A stretch of 64,000 nucleotides of DNA from Symbiodinium natans (lineage: Eukaryota > Sar > Dinophyceae > Suessiales > Symbiodiniaceae): the NCBI GenBank assembly GCA_905221605.1, contig CAJNDS010000062.1, positions 62,001 to 126,000 on the forward strand, written 5' to 3'. The notes under the pieces were generated by a model. It was not told the DNA's origin. It searched no databases and was given only the letters and a program-made list of their open reading frames with translations. The translations under genes and the position numbers were made by a program. Numbering within the stretch: the stretch's first letter is position 1; the number at the start of each line of letters is the position of its first letter. Of the stretch, positions 22,145 through 33,339 are shown in pieces.

Positions 22145-23259
22145 ATGGCATCCAAATTCGGCTTGCTGCTGGCTTTGAGAGCGGCTTCAGCACAGGCAGG
22201 GCACGGCCGGGATTCGGGAGCATAATCAATGCTGCCAGTGCCGCATCATGTTGTTGGTGACCGGCTCTCAAGGCGACATTAAGCAGTCTGCTCCTGTGAA
22301 GGTGGCTCAGGACGAAAGCGTCTTTGTGTACTTCGGTTCCGGGTGTCCGGACGCCAGTCACGGGCAAGCGAGCTGAAATCTGCAGCCGGAGGAGAGTGCA
22401 ATGCTGAGGTTTCTGGCATGTCCAGCACGAGTTCATCAAGGCGGAAGAGCAAATCCTGGGCCGCCTCCTGGCTGAATTGTCAAGTCCAGACTGGGAAGGC
22501 ACAGCTACCTGTGAGCTGTTGTTTGTCCTAGGGTCAACTGGAGCTATGTAAATTGACTGAGGCAATGCCTCATCTTATACATCCTTGACAGGCGCGAGCT
22601 TGGTAGTTGCTGAAGTGACACGTGTGGAAAGTGACTGCTGTATGCAGTCTTTGCGAGCAGTGAGGCTATGCGGGTGGGAACAGCGTCAATGCAATGGGCA
22701 ACGCCTGCTACAATGACTATGCCCGTTTGGGGCACACGGAGGCATTGTGACTCCGCACTGTGTATGACGCTTTTGCTGGCAGAGTTGTTGGAAAAAATGC
22801 GCACCTGCGGGAGGTGGTCGGCCTCACCATACCTTTGAGTGACATGTCTGCAGATTCAGTCAGAGCGGCGCGCCGGCAGACTTGATTCGCGGAGCCGGGC
22901 CTGTGCATTCTCTGAGGCAAGTTGCCCGATTTCGGAGCAGTGTTCTGGTCCCTGTTCGTCGGGACGGACCGTGTGGATGTCATGGACATAGGCCGCCCGG
23001 TTTTGTTCTTTGGAGTTTCCATTGCGAACCCTGCATTCAGAGAAGGTCCCGACTATCGTGCTGCTGTTGGGGTTCCGGGGGGCTTTGGCTCCCCTCTGCT
23101 CCAGACAGTGAATGCAAGCCAGGCCAGCTTGGACCTCGGGGGCATGTGGTACAACGTGATACACTGCGTGCTTTTCGTGTTGAAAGAGCAGCTCCTCAAT
23201 GCAAGGTCGGGCTGCACGAGATGGTTGGTTTTTTGAGCTGAAGGCGCACAGAGAAAGCT

Positions 23260-23293
<34 letters not shown>

Positions 23294-25478
23294 GGAGAGA
23301 GCGGGAGAGGGAGAGCCAGCTGCCAGATGCAGGGCCAGGGAAGGCGGGGCAGTCAGCCACAGGCGGAAACGGCCTCACCCATAGTGTCAATAACCTCCAT
23401 TAGCCTCCACAGTGACAGCGCTGAGTCGGTGCGACGGGTGCTTGGTTTGGTCTACCTTGCGCCCTTCTTCCTAGCAAGCGGCATCAAGCGGCGATCAATA
23501 CATCGACCACAAAGAAGTAGGCATCAGCGTCATTCAGTTTGATGAGTCTCCGAGCATGCTCCTTGCCTTATCTTGCCTTCACCACCAAGCCGGCAGGGAG
23601 CGACCCATCCTGATAGTTCGATGGCGAGGCATCACCCGAAAATTTGGCGCCCCCCCTGGGGCTTGTGCGTGAAGGGAGGAGGGAAGATCTCACGGGTTCC
23701 TCAGACCCTGCGCGCAGACATACAAAGCATTTATGCCTAGCACTTCCTCCTGAAGGCGGCGGGCAGCTCACAGCCGGCAACGTGGATGCCATTTTGGTTC
23801 GGGAGGGTCTGTTCGCCCCCTGGCTTGATCGCCAACAACAACCGTTCTACGATTTGGGATACGGTGACGACACCACAGTCCTGCCAGGAGCAACCGAGTG
23901 CGCACAGCAAATGCTATTACCTGCCGTAGAGTTCACAGCGGCGCACAGCGACCTAGAACCGAACAAGCCGAAGTGTTTCCTCACCCACACCTAAGAACAC
24001 CGTGTCCTACACTACACCACGAACTACGAGGGGGTCACTTTGTCTTACAACAGCTCGTGCAGTCAGGAGGTTGCGGAAAGACTGGGCAATCCCAGAAAGC
24101 ATTTCCGGACGTTGCACCGTTTCTAGCGGAACACCAAGCTCTCTATGAAATGGCTATCGGCTGGAAGCGACGGCCCTGACACGGCCAGACCGACAAGACT
24201 TGAGGCGTTTCACCCCAAAGCGTGTGCAAGATTCAGGGCATACCAGCATTCTGCTACGCAGAGGTCCCAGACCATGACAAGCCCACCACACGGAACAGCG
24301 CCATCAGAGCACTGGTGGAACAGCCGACCCAAACACTCTCTCCGAGCACACCCACGCTACGCAGGAACTGTTGGTTTCGCACACATATTTGGCTGTAGGG
24401 GAGAGACGATAGGTGCAGGCGTAAGGCCAGCATGCTGAGGGGTTACGTTGGGCAGAGCCGTGCGCCGAGCGAGCGCGGCACTTCCTGCAGTACACGGCAT
24501 AAACCAACGCACCCGTCCCATTTTTGTCGTATGCATATCTCTTTCTTCACAGGTTGGTTGCCCGACGCTTCGTTTGGGGCAGACTCACGGGGGTTGCCCA
24601 CGTGTAAGAAGCTCTTAAAGTCTCAAAAGATGACAGTACATAGTTCTGTCGCAGTGAGAATGCAGTTGGAATCTGTTTTTGGAGTTACATGTGGCCACCC
24701 AAAAGAGAGCCGACCAAAGAGTTGGGGGTCCCTTGTCTGTGAGGACCCAGAATGTCATTCAAAAAGCCACATTGCCGTGCCTGAGCGCCACCGGTGCATT
24801 CCCATCAGTGTGCCCTACTCCAAGGGACGCTGTGAGTAAGCGAGCACTGATTGACTCAGGAGTCCTTGGGCGTCTAATGTCTAAAACGAGCCAAAAAACG
24901 AATATTGATGAACAAAGATAGGTATCCTCACGTTGACAGACGCGGCAGCATCCCCGGAATGATGTATCTTGCTTCACTTTGTGAGACTGCATGAGGCAGG
25001 CAACGGCAACGACCCTGACACTCTGGGCAAGGCAAGCCGTCGCCAGCACCTATGGCTCTTCTGAACCTTCTAGATGCAGTCAGATGTATTCCAGGCCCTC
25101 GTGTGGGTCTACGATACTGCGCAGTATCCATTCTTCCAGGCTTAGAGAACAGCAACGAAGCAGACGAAGCTAGAGAGCGTTTTCAATGCTTTCTCAGGCA
25201 GAGCTGTACCATCAGTTCCACGATGACTTCATGCCTGGAGGAAACTATCCGCAAGAATACAACGAGCCAGGAGCTGTGTGCAATGCAACAAGTCGGCATT
25301 GCAAGTCGGCAGTCTTCAACATTCACTGTTGGGGTCGATGCCGAGTCTCTACCACGATCTTCTTGCCGATGGCCGCATGACCTCGACGGGCTGCCCGAGA
25401 GATCAGGCGCCGGACTCTTTAGAGGCGCTGTTCAGTTCTGCATTTTGCGCGGATTACATGATCCAGTCGGTTTCTTGA
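22145..25478 (+). CDS. msrA: Peptide-methionine (S)-S-oxide reductase MsrA, multi-exon
   Basis: Repairs oxidised methionine using a catalytic Cys in the GCFW motif. Exons: start MASKFGLLLALRAASA (22145), a hydrophobic possible signal peptide; ...DESVFVYFGSG to 22344; 22409-22498 FWHVQHEFIKAEEQILG; 22665-22741 GYAGGNSVNAMGN and NDYARLGHTE; from 22814 VVGLTIPLSDMSA; about 22932-22991 VFWSLFVGTDRVDVMDIG; 23046-23122 PDYRAAVGVPGGFGSPLL; 24996-25031 AGNGNDPDTLGK; 25095-25139 ALVWVYDTAQYPFFQ; from 25198 AELYHQFHDDFMPGG and NYPQEYN; about 25346-25478 LYHDLLADGRMTSTGCP, stop 25476-25478. The catalytic Cys codon is split by the intron 22345-22408. Most donors are GC (22499, 22742, 22992, 23123, 25032, 25140). 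The long intron 23123-24995 holds a GA repeat and a reverse-transcriptase relic. The first exon and last junction are least certain. Confidence 0.92.
23256..23312. repeat. GA microsatellite in MsrA intron
   Basis: GAGAGA run with GCGGGAGA variants, located in the intron 23123-24995. Confidence 0.9.
23640..24340 (+). pseudogene. Decayed non-LTR-type reverse transcriptase fragment
   Basis: Lies wholly inside the MsrA intron 23123-24995. The frame reads VREGLFAPWLDRQQQPFY, then LGYGDDTTVL (the YxDD polymerase box at about 23860-23871), then EFTAAHSDLEPNKPKCFL, a typical spacing for LINE-like enzymes. A stop follows at about 23992, after which the same frame continues EHRVLHYTTNYEGVTLSY before further stops. 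No intact element, endonuclease or tail was seen. It is an old, inactive insertion. Confidence 0.6.
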
Positions 25479-26640
25479 AGGCTGTGGGATCATCAACCGC
25501 TCATCCCGTGGTGCTGTCTATTGTCGTTGCCCTCGCCTGGACAGTGGCGTAGCTGTGAGCCTTGAGAGTTCATTGCACAGGCAGCAAGCCTGATTGCAGT
25601 AGCTTTGAGATAGTCATAGATAGTCTCTGATTTAAGAAGGTCTCTGATTTAAGAAGCAGTAGTTCGTGGCCAAAGCATGGCGGCGCAACTGAGCGCCTAA
25701 GGTAGCTCAACAGTGCTGCATGAGCCAGCAGTTTTGCTTTGTGCTTCACGCGCGGGAGGGCGACAAGCCTTCATGCACAGATGCATGGCAGTGTGCTCTG
25801 CGGGGAACCTGCAAGCCACAGACGGGAAGGGAGCTCCTACCGGCCAGCAGTGCTTTGCTTTCAGCGAAGCTTTTCATGTGCCGGCTCCCAGCAACAACTG
25901 CTTTTGTAACTGCTGAGCGACATTTAGCAACCTGAGTGTTTTGGACATTGACGGAAGCGCTGGCTGCAGGTTCTGGGGAGTTGCTCTCTTCTGCGCATGC
26001 TTAAATGTGTGTCCCCTAGCATTCCTGACTGGTGCAGTTCATTCAACCGTTTGAGTTCTGAGCTGTAGATTGTGATCTGTGATGACGGACATATATTTGA
26101 GAGTGTCTTTGTACTTGTGTCTTCCATCCGTGCCAACTTTCCTACCCGGCTGTCCTCGATATTTCTGATGAGTTTCATCCGAGGTGGCAATCTGTGGCCT
26201 CTTCCGGCTTGCCTCCATGAGTCTTGATGCGGCAGACCCAGGACCCGGGACCCAAGGACCCAGGAGTCCTTCAAAACTCAGACTGCATGGCATGGCTCTT
26301 GCTGAAGCAGAGGCCCGCTCCAGGAAAACGGAGACGGACAGATTGCAGTCGCCTGGGTCTTTGGCACTGTGCAGTGATGCACCGTTCAGTGATGCTGTGA
26401 GGTGCAGTCTTTTGCTCCTTGCGTAGTCGCCAAGGCTTAGGGGTGAATTTCGCCTATCGGGTTCCATCTACTTCATGTGGGTGATGAGCTCAGTGTCTGT
26501 CTTTCTGGTTTTTCAGGATTTTTCAGGTGCTGTGGTCTGAGTTTCTGAGTTTCTGCATTCCAGGCTCGTGCTGCTGAGAGCGGCATGATGCCCAGCGTCG
26601 CCGGACTCTGCGAGGACATGACACTGGTCACAGGGTGACA
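25479..26640. other. No supported gene
   Basis: Downstream flank of MsrA. A Cys-rich frame at 25713-25935 and competing frames at 26039-26467 (minus) and 26184-26426 (plus) have no motif. A 16-bp direct repeat (GTCTCTGATTTAAGAA) lies near 25624-25655. Confidence 0.4.
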
Positions 26641-26659
26641 CTGCTTTCCCAAAGTGGGT

Positions 26660-27780
26660 GGGAAGCGAGCACGTCATGGCCACGACTTATGGCTCAGACG
26701 AAGTGAAGAGAGTAGGTTACACCAAGCAGCGCATGGAGGGATTTTCCATTTTCGCGAACGGCATGGATGCAGGGTAATTGCTGCATGTGCCTGGATAAGG
26801 CAACATGTTAGTGGCAACACCCGATACAGCTATCAGCACCTGTTGCAGCGCTCGAGCATTGCCAGAGGCAGAAACAATTCCTTGAACATCCTTGAACCAT
26901 GGATTGGACAGATTGCATGGACTGGCTGTCACTCATTGCCATATGCCCACATTTGATGGCAGCGATGGAAACCATGCCAAACTGCTGGATGAAGAGCAGG
27001 GTGAAGAGCCGCTAACTAGCAATCTTCACACATGGAAGCACGACTTTTCTAACGTTCGACTTGTCAGGAAACTCGTGCATGTAGGATGTTGAGGTGATTT
27101 GGGGTGTAGATTTGGAGCATCTTGGAGCGTACCCGGAAACCTTCGATCGCAGGATCATCCCATTCCATGCCTGCAGCATGTGGCTACTGATTGTAAGATG
27201 ATTCGGCAATTTCCTTGCAGACTCTGCTGGACTAAGGGGTTCTGAAGATGAGGACGAGGACGAGGACGAGCTGAAGGCGGTCACACGACCTTCTGGTATT
27301 GCCTGGTATTGCTTTGCTGTACGTGTGCTTGCTAGCCCAGCAACTCCTCACCATTATGAAGCACAGCGCTTTGCAGATCAGCTGTGTGGGCCTGCGTTGA
27401 CTGTGTCAGGGCTGTGCGCATGCGGACGCGTTGCTCGGCTCTTTGGCCGATCGAAGAGCGCTTGTGCGAGTACTTCAGCATTTCAGCAAGGAGTTTGGAC
27501 TTGCTCGTTCCTAGCTCTCAACAATCAAATCCTACAATGCGCTTGAACAGGCATGCGATACATGCTGTGCTCGATCAGAACAGATCACCGCTGTACGGCA
27601 GGACAACCTCGCTGATGAAAGTCGGAAACTTGGACGCTCCCAAATAACAGAGGACAGAGTCGCTGGGAGTTCTCCGGTGAGAACAGCGCTTAGGCGATGC
27701 GGTGGTTGCTGCCATCCGGATGGAGGCCTTAAGCCTGCAGTCCGGGCTGTGCAGTGCAAGTGGGCAATGCCACGGAGTGC
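26660..27780 (+). CDS. Exons of an unrecognised protein with acidic run
   Basis: Coding-looking pieces in order on +: SEHVMATTYGSDEVK and RMEGFSIFANGMDAG (about 26664-26775), DGSDGNHAKLLDEEQGEEP (about 26955-27012), KHDFSNVRLVRKLVHVG (about 27037-27090), DSAGLRGSEDEDEDEDELK (about 27220-27277), LLGSLADRRALVRVLQHFSK and EFGLARS (about 27430-27515), and SYNALEQACDTCCARSEQIT with NLADESRKLGRSQITEDR (about 27527-27665). The sequence style is typical of real exons (charged, low in stops), with AG acceptors ahead of several pieces. No domain recognised; one gene or two cannot be decided. Confidence 0.4.
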
Positions 27781-30060
27781 AACCGAATGATTATCGGATA
27801 TTGTAGGAATGGTTTTGCCAGGTTGTCTTTGGGCTGTTTTTAGCCGGAGGTCAAGCAGGTGCCAGCTTTTCGGCGCATGCTGAACATCGTCGGCGCCCCA
27901 GCAGCTTGCGATTGCCAGGAAAGGACAAAACAGGACACGAGCAGGATTCGGAGCCAGGTGAGCACCTGTGGACTCTGGCTCCTTTTTCAGCCGCGTGAAG
28001 ACTCTGCTTCGGTTCTGCTGACGAAGAGGGGCCGTCCTTCACTCAGCCCAGCCGGTCCCAAGAGTCCCGAGAGGCCCGGGGCCACAGATCAAACGATCGC
28101 ACATTTGCTCAAAGGTTTCATTTGCTGGGGCCGTGGCCAAGAAGCCCAGCCAGGCTGGATCAGAGCATGGCATTTTGACTTTGTCACTGACTTTGTAGCT
28201 GTGCCTTCGCTTCCGCCTGTCTCGGAGTGTAGGGCTATTTGCGCTCGTCATTGAGGGTTTTTGCTATTCTTTTAGACTATGAGGTTTCTATCGATTCCCT
28301 TTCTCGTTCACGAGGGAGTTAAGCTTCCAAAGCGACGCGAAGCAGGGGGGGACTGGCAAGCTGGCAAGCTCTCCAAACTCAACGGAAGAAAGGTAGGAGA
28401 GCCGATCAGCTTTGGAAGATTCGGACGTGACAAGAGGTGGGGAAACAGAAGGTTCCCCGTAGTGTGTAAGCAGCCTGCGAGCCTCAGACGTCCTGCGTGT
28501 TGTTGCCGTTCGAGCTTCGTGAGGAGCTGTGCGAGCCTACCTGGGCAACGTCGAAAGCTCACCGGGAAGCGCATTTCTGCAGAGAAGGCTGTTCTGCTTC
28601 CAGAAAGGGTCTTAAATAGCGTGCAGAGGTCATATGCTTCCTTGTGGTCGTTTTCGCCGTGGGCCTCAGTGAAGACAGGGCCGCATACTGCATACATTCA
28701 CGGACATTTCCGTGGCGTCACATGGCCTGTGGGTCACCTGAGGTTCTTGTCATCCTTTTTTGGACGTGGATTCTCCGAGTGGAAGCATCAATGTTTTCTC
28801 GTGGCTTGCTGCTGATCTTCAGTGCCATGTCTGAAACATCAAGCCGTCTGAAGCCCTGCAAAGATGCTGCGCCATCCCTTGTTGATTATGCCTGTCTTGC
28901 TCATGTGCCTCGTGGTGATGTGGTTTGCATGTTGAAACCATGATGCAGGCATATTGGTGCTCGTGCTGCTTCTGAGCTACGCCTGGGCGCAGCGTCCTCG
29001 GCGAGACTGTGGAACGACCTTCCGGCAACACTTCGAAGTCAAGGAAGCTGTGGCATGTGTCGGGGCTCCTCTTGTGACAGTCCGCTTCTGTAATTCTTGT
29101 GCTCTATGCTTCGCAGCCCGCCTCGGCCTCTTGAAGGTTGTGTGGAAGGCTCTAGAAAAGTCTCTTGAAGGCTTCAGGTCCTGCACCCGGGCCTTCACCA
29201 GGGCCTTTTGCCAGCTCTGCGAGGTAAAGCCTTCGAAGGGACTCAGTAGACGATCTTTTTTGCGGACAAGATGTGTTGCCGAGTGCCCAGAAAAGCACAG
29301 CTTACCCCCGCTATCTGACGCATTGTTTTAGGGAGTGGACGTCATGGATCATAGAGTCATAGATCTTGTTGATTGACACTCTGGTTACGCCCTCCTGTGT
29401 CGATAGGCCCTCCTGTATTCGCAGGAGCTGTGTGTTGGTACCTACGTGCGTGTGGATGAGGCCGCGCATTCGGCCTAGCTTTCATTCCGAGAGCCAGTGA
29501 AGGCATTTCCGAAAAGGTCCAAAAGACTTGTGATGCTTTATCGATTTCAGCCGTTACCCAAAAGAAGCCTCTAGCTCCGTGCTTCAAAGCTCTGCACAGT
29601 GCTTGGAACATCTTGGAACCATGCCCGCACTACAGCAGGGCAGAAGCGTGCAACAACTGTGTGCTCGCCGACGCCTTGGGCATTTGCAGCTCTGCTTCAG
29701 TCGGGTACCTGGAGCAAAGGCCTTGCAGCTTGCAGCATGGTGGTGTAGTGCAGTACAGACCTGTAAGAGCATAGGAAAAACGGACGACTGTCCCAACCAC
29801 CAAAGTCAGGTCGTCTCTATCCCCAGCCGGAGATATTGACAGAACGATTGCCACCTGGCACCCCGGGATGTGGTGGGGTACAGCCTGTTTCAGGCCTTGG
29901 CATGTGCACTGCGAAAGCGCCCACACACTCTCTCTTCCTCATCCCCCTCCTTTGTTGAGAGTTTGACGGGCGCGTGCAGGACTCCCAGCGGCGCTCGCTG
30001 GGGATAGTCGTCAAGTGCTGGACTAAACTTCAATGCCGCAGAGGGTGGTTTCATTTGTGA
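27781..30060. other. No firm gene; weak exon-like frames
   Basis: A 178-codon + frame at 28279-28815 competes with another frame (LLPFELREELCEPTWATSKA, about 28500-28560). At about 28978-29045 a frame reads LGAASSARLWNDLPATLRSQ, which recalls the C-terminal end of some LINE polyproteins. None is strong enough to call. Confidence 0.3.
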
Positions 30061-30089
30061 GACGGGAACGTGTTTTTCTCAGGTGCAGA

Positions 30090-30800
30090 AAGAGACCATC
30101 GAGCAGGTGCCTTGGCTGATACACTCACTCACACACTTCTTGTCTTCGCTTCGACAGAGAAGTTGGCAGCCTGATGGAAACTGCTACCATCAGTACTACC
30201 ATCTGCCCTCCACACTGTGTCCTGCGGTCTTGGTCGGAAATTACCCCTCGGTTGATTCGGTTGCTGGTGAATGCGACTCGTTTCCCAGCTCTCATGTTTC
30301 GACTCGGGCGTAGTGGTGCAAGTCAGCATCCTGCAAGCAAGTACATCGAGGTGCTGTTGTGCATGGCCAGTCAGAGCTGAAGCCTTGCTCCGTGTCTCAC
30401 CTGTTTTTGTCCACACGGTCCGAGGAAGGAGGCGTCAACAGTGCTGTCCTGGCTCGACTTGCAGCTATACTGGCTGTGCTTTCGCTAATTGGCGCGATCT
30501 ATGCCGCTTGGTTTTGTAGATCGGGATTATGTTGCCAGTAGCTAGCTTCCTGGGGGTTTCCTGAGGACTACACATCTTTCTTGGACAAAGTCCGCATTGA
30601 CTCGCAGCTTTGCATCAAGAAGGCCCTCTGAGAATTGCAGACCGCCTGGTGCTACGGTGCGTTCTTTTGAACGCTTTGAATCCACCTTCAGTGTTTACGT
30701 GAGTGCAGGTACATGGTTGCAGCTGGCATGTGGACAATTCTCGCCTGCTGGGCAAAGTGAAGCGCGTGGCCGGAGCTTTTCCGCCCGCTGACTACACCAA
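30090..30800 (+). CDS. Exons of an unrecognised protein with possible membrane segments
   Basis: VQKETIEQVPWL (about 30083-30120, after a cag acceptor); EEGGVNSAVLARLAAILAVL continuing SLIGAIYAAWFC (about 30421-30520), a strong single hydrophobic span of about 22 residues; FLDKVRIDSQLCIKKAL (about 30577-30630); and YMVAAGMWTILACWAK (about 30711-30758), a second short hydrophobic segment. The order suggests a membrane protein, but no family was recognised and splice joins are not proven. Confidence 0.35.
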
Positions 30801-31385
30801 AGGCACCGGTCACATGCACTTCGAGATACTTGCATGCTGGTGAAGAAGGTAGACAAGGTTGGCATCCTGTGAGCTACTAGTTGCCACTAGTTCATTCTAT
30901 AACTCGTTAATTCAGACTAAATTCTCCCATGTTGGAGCTGAGTGTGCGCACTAGCCCGTCATGGGTCAAAAGGCGGCTGCACCAGCAATGGGGACTATTG
31001 CGACTATTTTTTGCGTCCCACTGACCACTGTGCGGAACTCAGACATTGGCAGTTCAGGGCTGGTCTGCTGGAGAAATGGATCCACTCGGGGGGACCGAGC
31101 TTTCTCATGCTTAGGGGCGGAAGGCTGCGTGGAGAATTGGCCTTGTGCTCGTCTACGCTATCGTAACGATAAGGAATTACTGATGTCCCTGCTCACGCTA
31201 CTTGTGGCATCCCGAACATTGCAAGTTGTGTACGGTGCCATCATGTGAGCATGCTCGGTGAGCGATTCTCAACACCCCTTCCCAACGAAAAGGCTCAGCA
31301 AGCGGTGTACCTGTTGAGGGTTTGCCTGGATTACCTCGCCCTAAAGGAAATCTGAGCAAAGTGGGACAGATAAGGATAGGGCACT

Positions 31386-32400
31386 GATGGGCACTGTCAT
31401 TCTGCAAGGCACAGAAAAGGGTGAGGCCTTCACAAACGACGCGACCAGTGCTCTTCATGTTCGGCTGGAGTGCAAAGCTTTGGATGAGCTGGCCGATGCA
31501 ACAGAAAGGGTTACCTATATCGATCCCTATGATGGCGAGGTGCAGACATCCTGAAATCGCAATGAACATGAAACTCTGCACTGATTGCCCATGGACTACT
31601 AGATTCCATTGAGGTGCACACTCGATTCCTCATCAAGCACGACGTCACAGTCTGGTCGATGCCGCTGGACCCGTCCAGTCGCGCATGGCACAAGGCAAAA
31701 AGATCAACGCGACAATGGGAGTGGAATTTCGTAACCTGTGTCTGCAAGATGCTGCAAGGTGTTGCTTTCCGAGGGCATGCGTATCACTCAGATTGGTGAG
31801 AAGGACAGCAGGATGAGAACTCTTCTGCCTCAAGCACACGGAGTGCATCAGAGTGCATTGGAAGGACTCTGAGGAAAACAAGCAGCTGCAGAAGGGGGTT
31901 GCTGCACATCCTTTGCAACTGTGCGGTGCTCAGGGCTCTATCACGAGACATGATTGTGCGCTGTGTGCGCTGTGTGTGCAGTTTGCACAGCTGCATGAGC
32001 TCGCATCGGGGCCCTTCCAAGTTTGGAGCGATGCATTGGAGCATATCGCGGGCACATAGATGTAGCACTGGTCTACGTGGAGCCCGTGTCCCCTATGTTC
32101 CATGCTTGCACATAGCCGACGTAACTTCTGCTTCGTTACGCCTGCCAGCGCTGACTCCGGTGCTGACCTGACAAAGGTTTGAGGAGGACTGCCACGATCT
32201 GCAAGAAGCTTGCATGGCTGAAGGGCTGGGCCCGGAAACAAGTGGCTATTGGCCCCCGCTCCGGATCTTTGATCACAGCTCCTGGGCGGGGCAGACGTTG
32301 TGTTTGTGATGTTCCAGAACGCACGTGGGAAGCAAGGGGGCTGATGAAACCTGGTTTGCCAAGGCTATGAGAAAACTATCTGTATCTACAAGCCCATGAA
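31386..32400 (+). CDS. Exons of an unrecognised conserved-looking protein
   Basis: Pieces: GTVILQGTEKGEAFTNDATS and LHVRLECKALDELADATERV with TYIDPYDGE (about 31389-31542, ending at a GT donor); SIEVHTRFLIKHDVTVWSMP and LDPSSRAW (about 31605-31688); RFEEDCHDLQEACMAEGLGP and ETSGYWPPLRIFDHSSW (about 32178-32292); GADETWFAKAMRKL (about 32339-32380). The first exon is especially convincing: over 150 bp open, charged, followed by gag|gtgcag. No domain recognised. Confidence 0.5.
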
Positions 32401-33100
32401 GCTGTCATTCTGGCAGCTTGAAGCAAACGCAGACTTTAGTGATTTGTCAGGTCGCAGATCCAGTTTGGGTGGAGGGTAGTTAGTCGGCAATGGCAGTTTG
32501 CCCTGATGGTATTGGTGTAGTGGTTCATGAGTCCATCTCTGCTCATCTGAGTCGTGAAGGTAGGAGCCCGGAAGAATGAGATGGAATGAGGGTATGTTGG
32601 GTGCTGCGGTTGGACAGGTCTCTAAGCCGGTTAGTAACTCAAGACATTAAGGCTTAGTCTTGGTTCAGGCATTCACATTCCTTGGACTGTTGGTTCAAGT
32701 GTTCCTTCGCAGTTTTAGACCACCTACTACATACCCACTTCCTTTCTTCAAAATGGCTTGGAAAGAATACTGCTAGCCAAAGCCATTTACAATCAAAGCT
32801 GTTTTCATCAAGCTACTTCGTTTTGCTTCGCCCAAAAGCGCTTTCCCGATGCCACTTTCCACACTGAGGAAGCGGGCCTGGTCTGTCCTGGAGCAGGGGC
32901 AGAGTGGCCTGACCTGTCGCGGCACGCCAAAACAAAGCACCCCAGCTGCATGGTCATCAGAAGTTGCTGGTGCGCTGGCACATACTCGCTGGCTTCACAT
33001 GTCTTCGCATGTCTTCGCATGCTTTCACACATGCTGTACTCACTGTAGTCCAAGGGATGAATTTCTCCAACGCAAGCGAAATCATCACTGAAAGGGTGGA
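32401..33100. other. No supported gene
   Basis: Short frames on both strands only; a CATGTCTTCGCATG direct repeat near 32997-33020. No motif. Confidence 0.4.
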
Positions 33101-33339
33101 GCAATGCAACCCGGCCCTGGCTTCAGAAGAATGCTCGTGCCTGTCTGCGTGAAATTCGCACGACGACACACGTCGGCAGTTGAGGCAAGGATGCTTGCCA
33201 GAAGGACGGGGGGGTGGCTAGAAGATTCAGAAGCTGCAGGAAGTCAGGGGCACACGCGCAACACCGGGCGCCTTTCGGCAGGAGCCCTGGTGCACGCATG
33301 TCTTCTACTCGGGCGAGGAGCGGACACATCGTCTCTCTG

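Noticed and set aside
23792-23815. Relict dinoflagellate spliced leader (ATGCCATTTTGGTTCGG)
   Set aside because: Only a partial match to the leader core and it lies inside the reverse-transcriptase relic. No full leader copy was found on either strand.
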